Source of the DNA: Litchfieldella xinjiangensis
GTDB taxonomy: Bacteria; Pseudomonadota; Gammaproteobacteria; Pseudomonadales; Halomonadaceae
Direction of reading: 5' to 3'
NCBI RefSeq assembly: GCF_000759345.1
Contig: NZ_JPZL01000004.1
Location: 1 to 64,000 of the forward strand
Length of the DNA stretch: 64,000 bases
Both the position numbers and the translations under genes were made by a program. The notes below the pieces were generated by a model, which worked only from the letters and a program-made list of their open reading frames with translations, was not told the DNA's origin and did no database searches. This document shows positions 28,518 through 37,283 of the stretch, piece after piece. Within the stretch, counting starts at the first letter, position 1, and every line of letters starts with the position of its first letter.

Positions 28518-28523
28518 ATGTCA

Positions 28524-29708
28524 TCACTCGGTGCGATGGACAGGCGAGCTCGCCTGGGCCATGACACGACTGACCACCCGTGCCTGATGACGCATGTCGC
28601 TTACGCTGTAGGTGGGGTCGACCATGAACATCAGGCTGGTCTCACCGAGCCGGCGTGCCACCGGAAACCGCACACGGGGTGCAAACGGCGTCGCCTCAAA
28701 GGCGCGCTCGAGATAGACCTCGCTACATCCCCCATGCATGCAGCTCACCCCGCCACGCTGAAGCTCAGCCACGACACGGTCACGGCTCCAGCCACGCCGC
28801 AATTCGTCCGGCCGTATATACGCGTAGAAACGATAATAGGCGTGACCCGCCTCGGCAGGCGGCACAGGGATGCGAAGCGCCGGCACGTTGGACAACCCCG
28901 CTGCAAGCGCCCGCGCATTCTCCCGGCGCTGCGCTAGCCATGTCGACAGTTTACGTAGCTGCAAACGGCCTATGGCAGACTGCATTTCGGTGAGACGCCA
29001 ATTGGTACCGAAGGACTCATGCAGCCAGCGAAACCCGGGCGGATGCGAGCGATGCATGACGGCATCCCAGTCCTTGCCGTGGTCCTTGTAGCTCCAGGCC
29101 CGCTTCCAGGCGTCTTCATCCTGCAATAGCAACATACCGCCCTCGCCGCCTGTCGACATGATCTTGTCCGTACAAAAGGAGAAGGCGGCGGCATCGCCGA
29201 AGCTGCCGACCGGCTGGCCATTCCAGGTCGCACCATGCGCCTGGGCACAGTCTTCGATCAGGGCGAGCCGGTGATATCGGGCCAACCGACCCAACCTATC
29301 CATATTGCAGGGCCAACCCGAGTGATGCACGGCGATAATGGCACGTGTCCGTTCGCTCAAGACCGCCTGGACGCTGTCGACGGTAATGTTTCCAGACGCT
29401 TCATCGACATCGGCGAATACAGGGGTCGCGCCCTGCAGAGCGATACTGCTCGCTGAGGCGATGAAGGTCCGTGGCGACACCACCACTTCATCCCCCGCCC
29501 CGATGCCCAGGGCAATCAAGGCAAGTTCCAGTGCCACCGTGCCATTCGCGAGCGCAATGCCGAAATTCGCCTGATGATAGGCAGCAAACTCCTGTTCGAA
29601 AGATTGGCCTTCCTGGCCGCTCCAGTAGTTGACCTTGCCGGAACGCAGGATATTGGCGACGGCGAGTTGCTCGTCCTCACTGTATTGGGGCCATCGAAGC
29701 ATCTGCAT
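28524..29708 (-). CDS. DegT/DnrJ/EryC1 sugar aminotransferase
   Basis: A 394-residue PLP enzyme of the sugar aminotransferase family (PglE/PseC/ArnB type) that aminates a nucleotide 4-keto-6-deoxy sugar, usually with glutamate. Motifs: VNYWSGQEGQSFEQEF at the N-terminus, ALANGTVALELAL (cofactor phosphate site), VHHSGWPCNM, EDCAQAHGA, and the Schiff-base lysine in FCTDKIMSTGGEGGM. The natural partner is the WbpM/PglF-like 4,6-dehydratase in the same operon, giving a UDP-4-amino-4,6-dideoxy sugar. It follows the PglC-like transferase by 9 bp. Confidence 0.92.
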   Translation of the reverse strand: MQMLRWPQYSEDEQLAVANILRSGKVNYWSGQEGQSFEQEFAAYHQANFGIALANGTVALELALIALGIGAGDEVVVSPRTFIASASSIALQGATPVFADVDEASGNITVDSVQAVLSERTRAIIAVHHSGWPCNMDRLGRLARYHRLALIEDCAQAHGATWNGQPVGSFGDAAAFSFCTDKIMSTGGEGGMLLLQDEDAWKRAWSYKDHGKDWDAVMHRSHPPGFRWLHESFGTNWRLTEMQSAIGRLQLRKLSTWLAQRRENARALAAGLSNVPALRIPVPPAEAGHAYYRFYAYIRPDELRRGWSRDRVVAELQRGGVSCMHGGCSEVYLERAFEATPFAPRVRFPVARRLGETSLMFMVDPTYSVSDMRHQARVVSRVMAQASSPVHRTE

Positions 29709-29717
29709 TTATCCTGC

Positions 29718-30380
29718 TTAGTGATTGAAAACGGTGCGCCACATATAGCCAATATCCTTTTTTATCGACCATTCAATGACATAACGGCGATTGATCCGTG
29801 TCTTGTCAGGGAAAATCACCTCGCGGCTGAAACGCTCGGGGTCGGCCACGTCGGCCAGGAGGCTTTCCTCGTTCCGGTACTTCAAGGAGGCCGGGCCAGT
29901 GATGCCCGGCCTGACACTCATGACGATACGATCCTCGCCATGGAGCGTATCCATGACAGCCGGCATATCGGGCCGGGGGCCGACAAAGCTCATGTCGCCG
30001 ACAAGCACGTTATATAACTGTGGCAGTTCATCCAGCTTGGCCTGACGCAATCGCCGCCCGAGTCGGGTAATGCGCGGATCCGTCACCGTCGTCTCGGTGG
30101 TCATCACCCCTTCGCATCGCCGCATGGTGCGGATCTTGACGATGCGAAACGGCTTGCCATACTGGCCGGACCGAGTCTGAACGAAGAAGCCCGACTCCCC
30201 AGTATCCCGCCAGGCGATGAAGGCGGTCACGAGGATGATCGGCCAGAGCAGCAGTAACAGGACAAGCGCCAGCCCCAGATCAAATCCGCGCTTGAGCCAC
30301 GCTTGTGGTCGCGACAAACCACGGCAAGGTAGCGCCAGGGCCGAGTCATCGCGTAGGCTTTCGCTGGTTCCCTCGTTCAC
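29718..30380 (-). CDS. Initiating sugar-phosphate transferase, PglC type (monotopic)
   Basis: A 220-residue bacterial sugar transferase that moves a phospho-sugar from a UDP-sugar to undecaprenyl phosphate, starting lipid-linked glycan assembly. A short cytoplasmic N-terminus is followed by the re-entrant hydrophobic segment (LALVLLLLLWPIILVTAFI, about 35-55), FRIVKIRTMR, the catalytic region KLDELPQLYNVLVGDMSFVGPRP and a basic C-terminal amphipathic stretch. It lacks the four-helix extension of WbaP/WcaJ, so it is the small PglC form. The start overlaps the ATP-grasp stop (ATGA) and the aminotransferase follows directly. The second such enzyme in the operon. Confidence 0.93.
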   Translation of the reverse strand: MNEGTSESLRDDSALALPCRGLSRPQAWLKRGFDLGLALVLLLLLWPIILVTAFIAWRDTGESGFFVQTRSGQYGKPFRIVKIRTMRRCEGVMTTETTVTDPRITRLGRRLRQAKLDELPQLYNVLVGDMSFVGPRPDMPAVMDTLHGEDRIVMSVRPGITGPASLKYRNEESLLADVADPERFSREVIFPDKTRINRRYVIEWSIKKDIGYMWRTVFNH

Positions 30381-31585
30381 CGTACCATCCCCGGTTCGCG
30401 CGGATTCAGGCTGAATGAACTCACCCCCTTGGCCAGGTAATGGAATGCCTCGCCACAGAAGATCCAGGGATCGTCGCGCTTGATATCGTCATAGGACGAC
30501 ACCGCGACCTGGCCCGGCAGGCTACGAGACAGCGCCGCCCCGAACTGCCGCTGTCTGGCCAGCGTCAGGCGACGAATGATATCCCCGAGCAACCACTTGG
30601 CGACGACCCCATCACGCCCCTTGGTCGCCAGCGCCAGGACGGCTTCCGGTCCCTGGGTCTGGGCCAGGTACAACAGATACGCGAAATTGACCCCCGACGA
30701 GAGCGCCAGGTCGAACGAGCCCCACAGACGCGGATTGATTTCAATGAAGTAGCCCTGCTTGTGCGTAGGCTCATACTTGAATTCGATCATGGCCAGCCCG
30801 TGCCATTGCAGCCGCTCGAGAAGCGTATGGGCATAGGATTCGAGAAGCGGATTCGAGTCGCTGATACGCAGCGTACTCGTCCCGCCACTGGCGACCTTTT
30901 CCTGCAGACGGCGATGGGTGAACGATGCAAGCGCTTGACCGTGCCAATAAAGGCAGGACACGCCCCAACCCTCCCCACCAACGACTTCCTGCACCACCGG
31001 CAGGCGTTGGGGATCGAGTTCGAAATCCGATTGCATGTCCCTTACCAGCGTGCCAAGCGACGCGCCACCCCGGGAATAACGCACCCCCTTGGAGCTATTC
31101 CCCCGTCTTGCGCGGGCAATGTAATGCCGCTCGGGATCCGTCAAGCCAGCGAGCTGGCTCACATTGGTGTACGCGACCATTGGCGCGACCGGCACCCCAG
31201 CCTGCTCAGCGAAGCACGTCATTCGATGCTTGTCGTTGACCAGCGCCAGGCTTTCCGACGAAGCCAATGGCAGTGAAGCGGGCGTATCGAAACGCCCCTG
31301 ATCGCGAGCCTCGGCCAACAACTCGCCTTCGTCATGCCCCGGGAGAATCATTGCTACGCCCGCGTCACGACTGAGCCGCTCGATGTCACTGACGAACCCG
31401 GCAGGATCGAGATGGGGCGAGGCATAGCGTGCCCGTGCATGCGCCAGTCGCGAGGCACGACACATCCCCGTTCGATGGTGGTCGGCCGCGACGACACGCA
31501 CCCCTTCCTGGGCGAGTCCCCTCAATGCCGCATAGCTGCTTCTACACCAGCCATAGGTCAGTAATACATCGGCTTCGTTACTCAT
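30377..31585 (-). CDS. ATP-grasp ligase, probable nucleotide-amino-sugar acylating enzyme
   Basis: A 402-residue ATP-grasp protein of the carbamoyl-phosphate-synthase-like class. It has an N-terminal Rossmann-like preATP-grasp domain (VLLTYGWCRSSYAALRGLAQ), a nucleotide-binding central part (NDKHRMTCFAEQAGVPV; YIARARRGNSSKGVRY), and the magnesium-binding acidic pair in GLAMIEFKYEP and YFIEINPRLWGSFDLAL. It activates a carboxylate as acyl phosphate and couples it to an amine. It overlaps the PglC-type transferase by 4 bp, with a sugar aminotransferase next. In Neisseria PglB2 an ATP-grasp domain fused to PglC adds a glyceroyl group to the 4-amino sugar; this pair looks like the unfused version. 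The acyl donor is inferred, not shown. Confidence 0.88.
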   Translation of the reverse strand: MSNEADVLLTYGWCRSSYAALRGLAQEGVRVVAADHHRTGMCRASRLAHARARYASPHLDPAGFVSDIERLSRDAGVAMILPGHDEGELLAEARDQGRFDTPASLPLASSESLALVNDKHRMTCFAEQAGVPVAPMVAYTNVSQLAGLTDPERHYIARARRGNSSKGVRYSRGGASLGTLVRDMQSDFELDPQRLPVVQEVVGGEGWGVSCLYWHGQALASFTHRRLQEKVASGGTSTLRISDSNPLLESYAHTLLERLQWHGLAMIEFKYEPTHKQGYFIEINPRLWGSFDLALSSGVNFAYLLYLAQTQGPEAVLALATKGRDGVVAKWLLGDIIRRLTLARQRQFGAALSRSLPGQVAVSSYDDIKRDDPWIFCGEAFHYLAKGVSSFSLNPREPGMVR

Positions 31586-31595
31586 AGGCCCTACG

Positions 31596-32558
31596 TTATA
31601 AATTGAGACGTTTGAACTGGCGAAATAAAAAGCGCAGGCACACTTTTATCGGAGAAGGGAAAAACTGACTACGATGCTTCAAGCCTGCCCACCAGTTGGG
31701 TGCCTGGTGCGACAGACCGCGCAGGAAGGGACCACGGAAGATCTCGCTATTTCCAATGGCCAATACAGGCTTACCCGTTAACGTTGCCATTTCGGCAGCG
31801 GTCCGATCATTGAACTCGATGGCAAATTTCGCCCCGATTTCGCCATAAGTCCGAGCCTTCCACGCAACGATCTCGTCCGCCGTATTCATGGCGTCAGGCA
31901 GCCAATGAATCTGCCCATGATCAATGCCATAACGTTCGAGCATTGTTTCGACGTCATGCCGCAAGCTGATGGGAAATTCAGCTAACAGATGGCCGATTCG
32001 ATAGCTTGGAATAAAAGCAGGCTCCAGCTCACCCGACAATATGCGCGCGCTGTCGACTCGACTCTCATTGGGTCTGCAGAAGAGCGCATCCAGGCTAATA
32101 CATGCGTGTTCGATTGACGACCGGTGGAAAAGATTCCATTCGAATGTCCGGGGCTTGGGCACGTATTCAAGGAAAAGGTCGATATCGCTTCGGTTCTTCA
32201 GTGACGAATAGATGGCCAGCGTCGTCACTGTACCGGCGTAAACGGCATCGACTTTTTCCTTGGCAAAGCGCATTTCACGCCCCGACATGATGCTGTCGTC
32301 GACTAGAAGCACTCGCTTGGCATTTTGGGCCAGTGCGACTGTGCGTGAGCTTTTCCGCGTCTTGCCATTAGCGATGCTGCCATTATTCAAGAAGGTAGGC
32401 AGGTCCACGCAAGAAATGTTGAGATAAAGAGCGATCATATAAGCCGGTATCATGCCACTTCGAGGCACCCCGACGATAAGATCGAATTTATGGGCTTGAA
32501 GCGAGGGCAGGTGATTACGTATATCGTGACTCAGATTCTCATAAGTTTTATAAATCAT
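31596..32558 (-). CDS. Phosphoribosyltransferase-like protein of the polysaccharide operon
   Basis: 320 residues. The N-terminal half has a type I phosphoribosyltransferase core: LIVGVPRSGMIPAYMIA and the PRPP-binding loop VLLVDDSIMSGREM (two acidic residues, then a small/hydroxyl run). The C-terminal 130 residues are a separate domain (IVAWKARTYGEIGAKFAIEFNDRTAAEMATLTGKPVLAI) whose K-A-x-x-Y / I-E-F-N-D pattern loosely recalls HAD-type phosphatase-like tails; this is a weak resemblance. There is no purine or pyrimidine gene context, so it probably serves the glycan, for example as a phosphoribosyl donor enzyme for ribofuranose. It lies between a GT2 and the ATP-grasp gene in a tight operon. 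The DNA is more AT-rich than its neighbours, suggesting transfer. The function is open. Confidence 0.8.
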   Translation of the reverse strand: MIYKTYENLSHDIRNHLPSLQAHKFDLIVGVPRSGMIPAYMIALYLNISCVDLPTFLNNGSIANGKTRKSSRTVALAQNAKRVLLVDDSIMSGREMRFAKEKVDAVYAGTVTTLAIYSSLKNRSDIDLFLEYVPKPRTFEWNLFHRSSIEHACISLDALFCRPNESRVDSARILSGELEPAFIPSYRIGHLLAEFPISLRHDVETMLERYGIDHGQIHWLPDAMNTADEIVAWKARTYGEIGAKFAIEFNDRTAAEMATLTGKPVLAIGNSEIFRGPFLRGLSHQAPNWWAGLKHRSQFFPSPIKVCLRFLFRQFKRLNL

Positions 32559-32587
32559 CGAATTCGCTCATCATAACCGGTGTCAGG

Positions 32588-33391
32588 TTAATGCCATTTT
32601 CTGGCAAGGATACGCAACCGCTGCGGTAGGATCCCGCCTGCCAGTCGCAATAGCATATAGCCCGTATCCCCTACGCCCCCGCTCAGGTCTCTTATTATTT
32701 TTCGCTGCAATAACACACTGGAAAACAGATAACGAAGACGGTCCTTGTTTTCATAGGATTGCAATGCATGAATGCGTTTTGCCGATAGCTTGGCATCCAG
32801 CTTATACAGTCGATAGCCATGGCGCGCCAACCTGCCCCATAGCTCGTAATCGATTTGTCGGGTCCGGATTTCATCGTATCCTCCGACCCGCAGCAGCGCC
32901 CGCTTGCGCATCATGACCGAGGAATGTCCGAAGGGATTGCTGCGTTTCAAGCGCGCAGTCACATCCTCACTCTTGTCAGCATCATCGATCGCTTCCCAGG
33001 CAAAGTCCTGCAGGGTTTCGAAATACACGGCGTGACAGGCCACCAGGGCCGCGCTTGCGTCCGCCCGGGCCAGAAGGCGTTGCTGGATCTCTGCACGTTG
33101 CGGATGGGCCAGGTCGTCCGCGTCGAGATTGGCGATATACTCGCCCCGCGTATGGTTGACCGCCAGGTTCAATGCCTTGCCACGACCGATCCCTGACGTT
33201 GGAATAACCACAAGCCGTGGGTCCCGTTCCGCTTCATCCTTGAGTACCTCCAAGGTGCCATCAGTCGACCCGTCGTCCACGATGACCGCTTCCCAATTCG
33301 GGTAGGTCTGACGCTGCAGGCTTTCTATGGCCTCACGCACCATAGGCAAACCGTTTCGCACGGTCATGAAAAAGCTGACAAGTGGTGGCAT
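32588..33391 (-). CDS. Family 2 glycosyltransferase
   Basis: A 267-residue GT-A fold enzyme. The donor-binding segments are VSFFMTVRNGLPMVREAI, VDDGSTDGT at about residue 38 and the metal site NLDADDLAHPQRA near 90. The acceptor-side helix RKRALLRVGGYDEIRTRQIDYELW fits GT2 enzymes that extend lipid-linked oligosaccharides at the inner face of the cytoplasmic membrane. No membrane helix is predicted; the basic C-terminus (RLRILARKWH) may associate with the membrane. It follows the next GT2 gene by 21 bp. The donor sugar cannot be predicted. Confidence 0.92.
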   Translation of the reverse strand: MPPLVSFFMTVRNGLPMVREAIESLQRQTYPNWEAVIVDDGSTDGTLEVLKDEAERDPRLVVIPTSGIGRGKALNLAVNHTRGEYIANLDADDLAHPQRAEIQQRLLARADASAALVACHAVYFETLQDFAWEAIDDADKSEDVTARLKRSNPFGHSSVMMRKRALLRVGGYDEIRTRQIDYELWGRLARHGYRLYKLDAKLSAKRIHALQSYENKDRLRYLFSSVLLQRKIIRDLSGGVGDTGYMLLRLAGGILPQRLRILARKWH

Positions 33392-33412
33392 GGATGAGGT
33401 CCGGTAGGTGAA

Positions 33413-34333
33413 TTAGCGCAATAACGCACGAGTGAACGAAAACAGCGACAACGGGAATAGCAGGCATAGGGTGTAACACCATTGCCTGGGCCTCATGACG
33501 TCATAAAACAGATTGACGATATCGTCGCGTATCGATTTCCCCGCTGATTTCTTCTCAATCGCCCACGCCAGGGACTTCCGATTGACGGCGATCTTGAGTC
33601 GTTTGACATCCAGCTCCGTCAGGGAAAAGCGTTCCTTCAAGAAGAGCTCCAGCGTGGGATGGGTGCCTACCAGATTGTCGTGGTTTCGGGTCACACCTCG
33701 ATGATCCATGACCCACAGGCTGGTGACTTCCTTGGAATAATGTAGCCATTCCACGGTACACAGCAGCTTCAACCAGAAGTAGACGTCGCCACCTCGCCTG
33801 AATCGACCTTCAGGAAACCCACCAAGCCGCTCGAAGAGGCTGGCCTTGATGCATACGCCATTCATGTGAATGAAGTCGTTCTTGCCAAATGCCCCCAGTG
33901 CCTGCGAGCGGGATACACGCCCCTCGCTCAATTCACAGGTTCGTTGCCGCCGTGAGTTGCCTTCGAGCTTTTCGTAACCATTGACGAAGAATTCGATATC
34001 CGGGTGCTGCTCAATGGCGTCGTGGAACGTCTGTAGGTGCTGCTTGAACAGGACATCGTCGGCATCGAAGAAAAGCAGCCACTCTGCCGAGGCATGTCGT
34101 GCGCCGTGGTTTCGCGCCGCATACCCACCCGGTCCCGGCGGGTCCCGGTGCAATAGCCGGAGCTTTCCCTGCTGGGCTTCCTGCTCGAGAATGGACACGG
34201 AGCCATCACTCGAGCCGTCATCCACGGCAATGACTTCAAAGTCCCGGTACGTTTGCGAATACAGTGTCGACAAGGAAACCTCAAGGGATTCCGCCTTGTT
34301 ATAGACCGGCACGATGACCGAAAACATGGGCAT
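33413..34333 (-). CDS. Family 2 glycosyltransferase
   Basis: A 306-residue GT2 enzyme with FSVIVPVYNKAESL, VDDGSSDGS (about 38) and FFDADDVLFKQHL (about 90), followed by a variable acceptor domain with a tryptophan- and histidine-rich segment (VTSLWVMDHRGVTRNHDNL). The C-terminal 25 residues are hydrophobic (WCYTLCLLFPLSLFSFTRALLR), probably a membrane anchor or amphipathic helix. Only 3 bp separate it from the upstream dehydratase gene, so translation is coupled. It presumably adds one sugar of the repeat unit. Confidence 0.92.
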   Translation of the reverse strand: MPMFSVIVPVYNKAESLEVSLSTLYSQTYRDFEVIAVDDGSSDGSVSILEQEAQQGKLRLLHRDPPGPGGYAARNHGARHASAEWLLFFDADDVLFKQHLQTFHDAIEQHPDIEFFVNGYEKLEGNSRRQRTCELSEGRVSRSQALGAFGKNDFIHMNGVCIKASLFERLGGFPEGRFRRGGDVYFWLKLLCTVEWLHYSKEVTSLWVMDHRGVTRNHDNLVGTHPTLELFLKERFSLTELDVKRLKIAVNRKSLAWAIEKKSAGKSIRDDIVNLFYDVMRPRQWCYTLCLLFPLSLFSFTRALLR

Positions 34334-34336
34334 GGG

Positions 34337-36250
34337 TCAGCTCCTGGCTTCGAGCAGCAGGCCCTGCTCTTTCCAAATGTGATCGGTTATCCTGCCCTCG
34401 GGGCGATAATCCACCGGCGCATCGAGCAGCAATTGTTTGATACGTTCGTAGTTGGACTCGTTCATGGCGCGTTTCATCAAGCCCAAAAAGCGCTCGAGCT
34501 GATCCCTTTCCCAAAATACTTCCTTGGAACTCATGATGCGCGGGTGACGGGTCGACGTGACATCACCGCCGATCAGCAGCTCCTCGTAGAGCTTTTCTCC
34601 CGGGCGCAATCCGGTAAAGACAATCTCGATATCCCCTTCGGGATTCAATTCGTCTTTCACTTCCAGTCCCGATAAACGGATCATATTGGCGGCCAGGTCG
34701 TGGATGCATACCGGCTCCCCCATGTCGAGCACGAAGACTTCGCCGTTCGAGGCCATGGCGCCGGCCTGAATCACCAGTTGGGCCGCTTCCGGGATGGTCA
34801 TGAAGTAGCGCGTGATGTTGGGGTGCGTGACCGCCACCGGCCCGCCGCGCTCGATCTGCTTGCGAAACAGGGGCACCACCGAACCGCTGGAGCCCAGTAC
34901 GTTGCCGAAACGCACCATACTGAAGCGCGTGGCACCCTTTTCGGCAGCATAGGCCTGACAGACCAGCTCAGTGAGGCGCTTGGTCGCGCCCATCACGTTC
35001 GTGGGGCGGACTGCCTTGTCGGTCGAGACGAGCACGAACGTTTCGACCCCTCCTTCGACGGCAGCCTGCACCAGGTTGAGCGTGCCGAAGACATTGTTAC
35101 GGATGCCCTCGATGAGATTGTTCTCGACCAGGGGCACGTGCTTGTAGGCTGCAGCGTGGTAGACCGTCTGGACATTGAAGGCCTCGATGATCGCATCGAG
35201 ACGGTCGCGCTGCTGTACCGAGGCCAGCAAGGCTGTGATCGTCAGGTTGAGCCCGGTCTCCTGGGCGGTCTTGCTGAGCTCTTGCTCGATGGCGTAGAGC
35301 GCGTATTCACAGTTATCGAGCAGCAGTAGCTTGGCGGGGCCCTGGCCGAGAATCTGACGGCATAGCTCCGAGCCAATCGAGCCGCCGGCTCCTGAGACTA
35401 GAATGCACTTGTAGCGGATGTCGGAATCCATGAGTTCCGGATAGGGAGGCACCTGCTCACGCCCCAACAGATCCTCAACGGAGACGTCACGGATATCGCT
35501 GATTCGCGCCCGCCCCGACAGCACATCGGCGGTGCCCGGGACGGTCTGTACCGGGATCTGCTGCTCGGCCAGTCCCGACAGGATTTCGCGTCGGCGGTAA
35601 CGGGGGGCACTGGGTATCGCCAGCAGCACGAGCTCGGCGGCATGACGTTCCATGAGCGCACTGAGTTCTGCCGGTCGATGAACGGGCAAGCCTTCAACCA
35701 GAGCGCCTTCCAGTCCTCTCCAGTCATCGACGAAAGCGACAGGAACGTAGTCGCCCCCATGACGTAGCGAATTGACCAATTCGCACCCCGTCGTGCCTGC
35801 TCCGTAAATAATGACCGGCTTACGATGGTTATTCACGCTATGTAGATAGAGTTCGCGCAGGAAGAAGCGAACGCCGCCCACCGTCAGAATCGCCAATAAG
35901 GTAAAAATCAGTGGTACTGCCAAGATCAACGCGTTGCCAGTGACCATGTTGAGTGTCAGCAGCACCAGGCCGGTGGCAGCGACCGCTTGCAGAATCAGCA
36001 GCGCTCCCTTCTCGTTCATGAAGCGGATCACCATCCGATACAGGCCGAGATAATGGAAAATCAATTGGCTGGCCACCACCGTGACGAGCAGCGACCACAG
36101 CGCCCCGCTCTGCCATAGCTGCTGCCACTCGGTGAACTGAATGAGAATGGCCAGCAGCAGGCTTATGGAGACCAGCACGGCATCCGCGGCACGCAGGACA
36201 TGGCGCTTTCTCTGCCGGGGTAATCTGAGTAATGGTTCAATTGATTTCAT
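34337..36250 (-). CDS. Membrane-bound nucleotide-sugar 4,6-dehydratase (WbpM/PglF family)
   Basis: A 637-residue enzyme that converts UDP-GlcNAc to the UDP-4-keto-6-deoxy sugar. Four hydrophobic helices in the first 130 residues form the membrane domain, followed by a CoA-binding-like Rossmann domain (KPVIIYGAGTTGCELVNSLRHG) and the catalytic SDR domain from about 285 (GAGGSIGSELCRQI). In place of the SDR tyrosine the active-site segment reads STDKAVRPTNVMGATKR, with methionine at the YxxxK position, as in WbpM-type dehydratases. It should feed the DegT aminotransferase in the operon and so begin the pathway to a bacillosamine- or FucNAc4N-like sugar. Confidence 0.94.
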   Translation of the reverse strand: MKSIEPLLRLPRQRKRHVLRAADAVLVSISLLLAILIQFTEWQQLWQSGALWSLLVTVVASQLIFHYLGLYRMVIRFMNEKGALLILQAVAATGLVLLTLNMVTGNALILAVPLIFTLLAILTVGGVRFFLRELYLHSVNNHRKPVIIYGAGTTGCELVNSLRHGGDYVPVAFVDDWRGLEGALVEGLPVHRPAELSALMERHAAELVLLAIPSAPRYRRREILSGLAEQQIPVQTVPGTADVLSGRARISDIRDVSVEDLLGREQVPPYPELMDSDIRYKCILVSGAGGSIGSELCRQILGQGPAKLLLLDNCEYALYAIEQELSKTAQETGLNLTITALLASVQQRDRLDAIIEAFNVQTVYHAAAYKHVPLVENNLIEGIRNNVFGTLNLVQAAVEGGVETFVLVSTDKAVRPTNVMGATKRLTELVCQAYAAEKGATRFSMVRFGNVLGSSGSVVPLFRKQIERGGPVAVTHPNITRYFMTIPEAAQLVIQAGAMASNGEVFVLDMGEPVCIHDLAANMIRLSGLEVKDELNPEGDIEIVFTGLRPGEKLYEELLIGGDVTSTRHPRIMSSKEVFWERDQLERFLGLMKRAMNESNYERIKQLLLDAPVDYRPEGRITDHIWKEQGLLLEARS

Positions 36251-36314
36251 CCCTGTTGTTCCTTTTTTACTTTTCCTTGAATATCCACAGCGCCGCCATC
36301 CATCGCAGATGGCG

Positions 36315-37283
36315 TCAATACCCTGCGTTGACGTCGATCGCCGTCAGTGGAGGACGGCCTTCCTGAAGCGCGCGCACATTGTCTTTGAAGATGCCGAGCG
36401 CTCGGTCGAGGTAGAAAGGGGTCGTCCCCGAGACATGGGGGGTGACCAGCACCTCCTCCCGCTTCCACAACGGTGAGCTTTCGGGCAGGGGATAACGTTC
36501 GAAGACATCCAGTGCGGCCCCCTTCAGCCGGCCCTGGTCGATGGCCTCGGAAACCGCGTCGCTACACACGACCCCGCCCCGGGAAACATCGATCAGCACC
36601 GCACCCGGCTTGAGGCAAGAAAGCAGCTGTTTCCCCACGAAGCCACGCGTCTCGTCGGTGAGCGGCAAGCTCACTACCAGGTAATCGGTCTCGCCCAGAT
36701 AAGGCCAGATGGCATCCTGGGCAACGACCCCCGAAACGCAAGGCACATGACCCGGGCACCGTTTGGTGCCGATCACGTGCATATCAAAGGCACGCGCACG
36801 CCGTGCAATCGCCTTGCCCACGTGGCCAAGCCCAAGGATCGTCAGCCGGGCCCCGGTGAGCTCATCGAGCCAATAGCGCTCCCATCGGCACTGGTCCGAA
36901 TTACGCACGTAACGATTGAACCGCTTGGCGAAATGCAGCATGGCGCCAATGACGTACTCGCTGATCGGCGCGGCATGCACTCCGCTGCTCTTGGTCATGA
37001 GCACGCCCTGCTTGTCGAAGGGCATGTCCCAGATTCTCTCGATGCCCGAGGACAGGAAATGCAACCAGCGATAGCGGCCCAGGCGCGACAGGGCGTCACT
37101 CAGCCAGGGAAGCGTGGGGGTAATGACCACATCCACCTTCAGGCCCTCGGGAACCGCGTCCACACAATCCGCAAAGGTCAGTTGAACGTCAGGGATGGCC
37201 TCGCGAAGCTGTTCGAGCACAGTGGCTTGCTGCCCACCGAGCACATCAGCGCGTTGCAGGTAAAGGACGTGTCGAATCAACAT
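36315..37283 (-). CDS. D-2-hydroxyacid dehydrogenase family protein
   Basis: A 322-residue NAD(P)-dependent enzyme interconverting a 2-oxoacid and a D-2-hydroxyacid. The nucleotide-binding GLGHVGKAIARRA motif is in the middle, and the catalytic triad residues are all present: Arg in LIDVSRGGVV, Glu in ALDVFERYPL and His in VLVTPHVSGTTP. The start at 37283 overlaps the stop of the aldolase gene (TCATGTTGA), indicating coupled translation and probably a shared pathway. Upstream in-frame codons to 37385 are inside the aldolase gene and have no similarity. Glycerate-, lactate- or other acid-forming activity is possible; a role in making an acyl substituent for the glycan is inferred. Confidence 0.88.
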   Translation of the reverse strand: MLIRHVLYLQRADVLGGQQATVLEQLREAIPDVQLTFADCVDAVPEGLKVDVVITPTLPWLSDALSRLGRYRWLHFLSSGIERIWDMPFDKQGVLMTKSSGVHAAPISEYVIGAMLHFAKRFNRYVRNSDQCRWERYWLDELTGARLTILGLGHVGKAIARRARAFDMHVIGTKRCPGHVPCVSGVVAQDAIWPYLGETDYLVVSLPLTDETRGFVGKQLLSCLKPGAVLIDVSRGGVVCSDAVSEAIDQGRLKGAALDVFERYPLPESSPLWKREEVLVTPHVSGTTPFYLDRALGIFKDNVRALQEGRPPLTAIDVNAGY

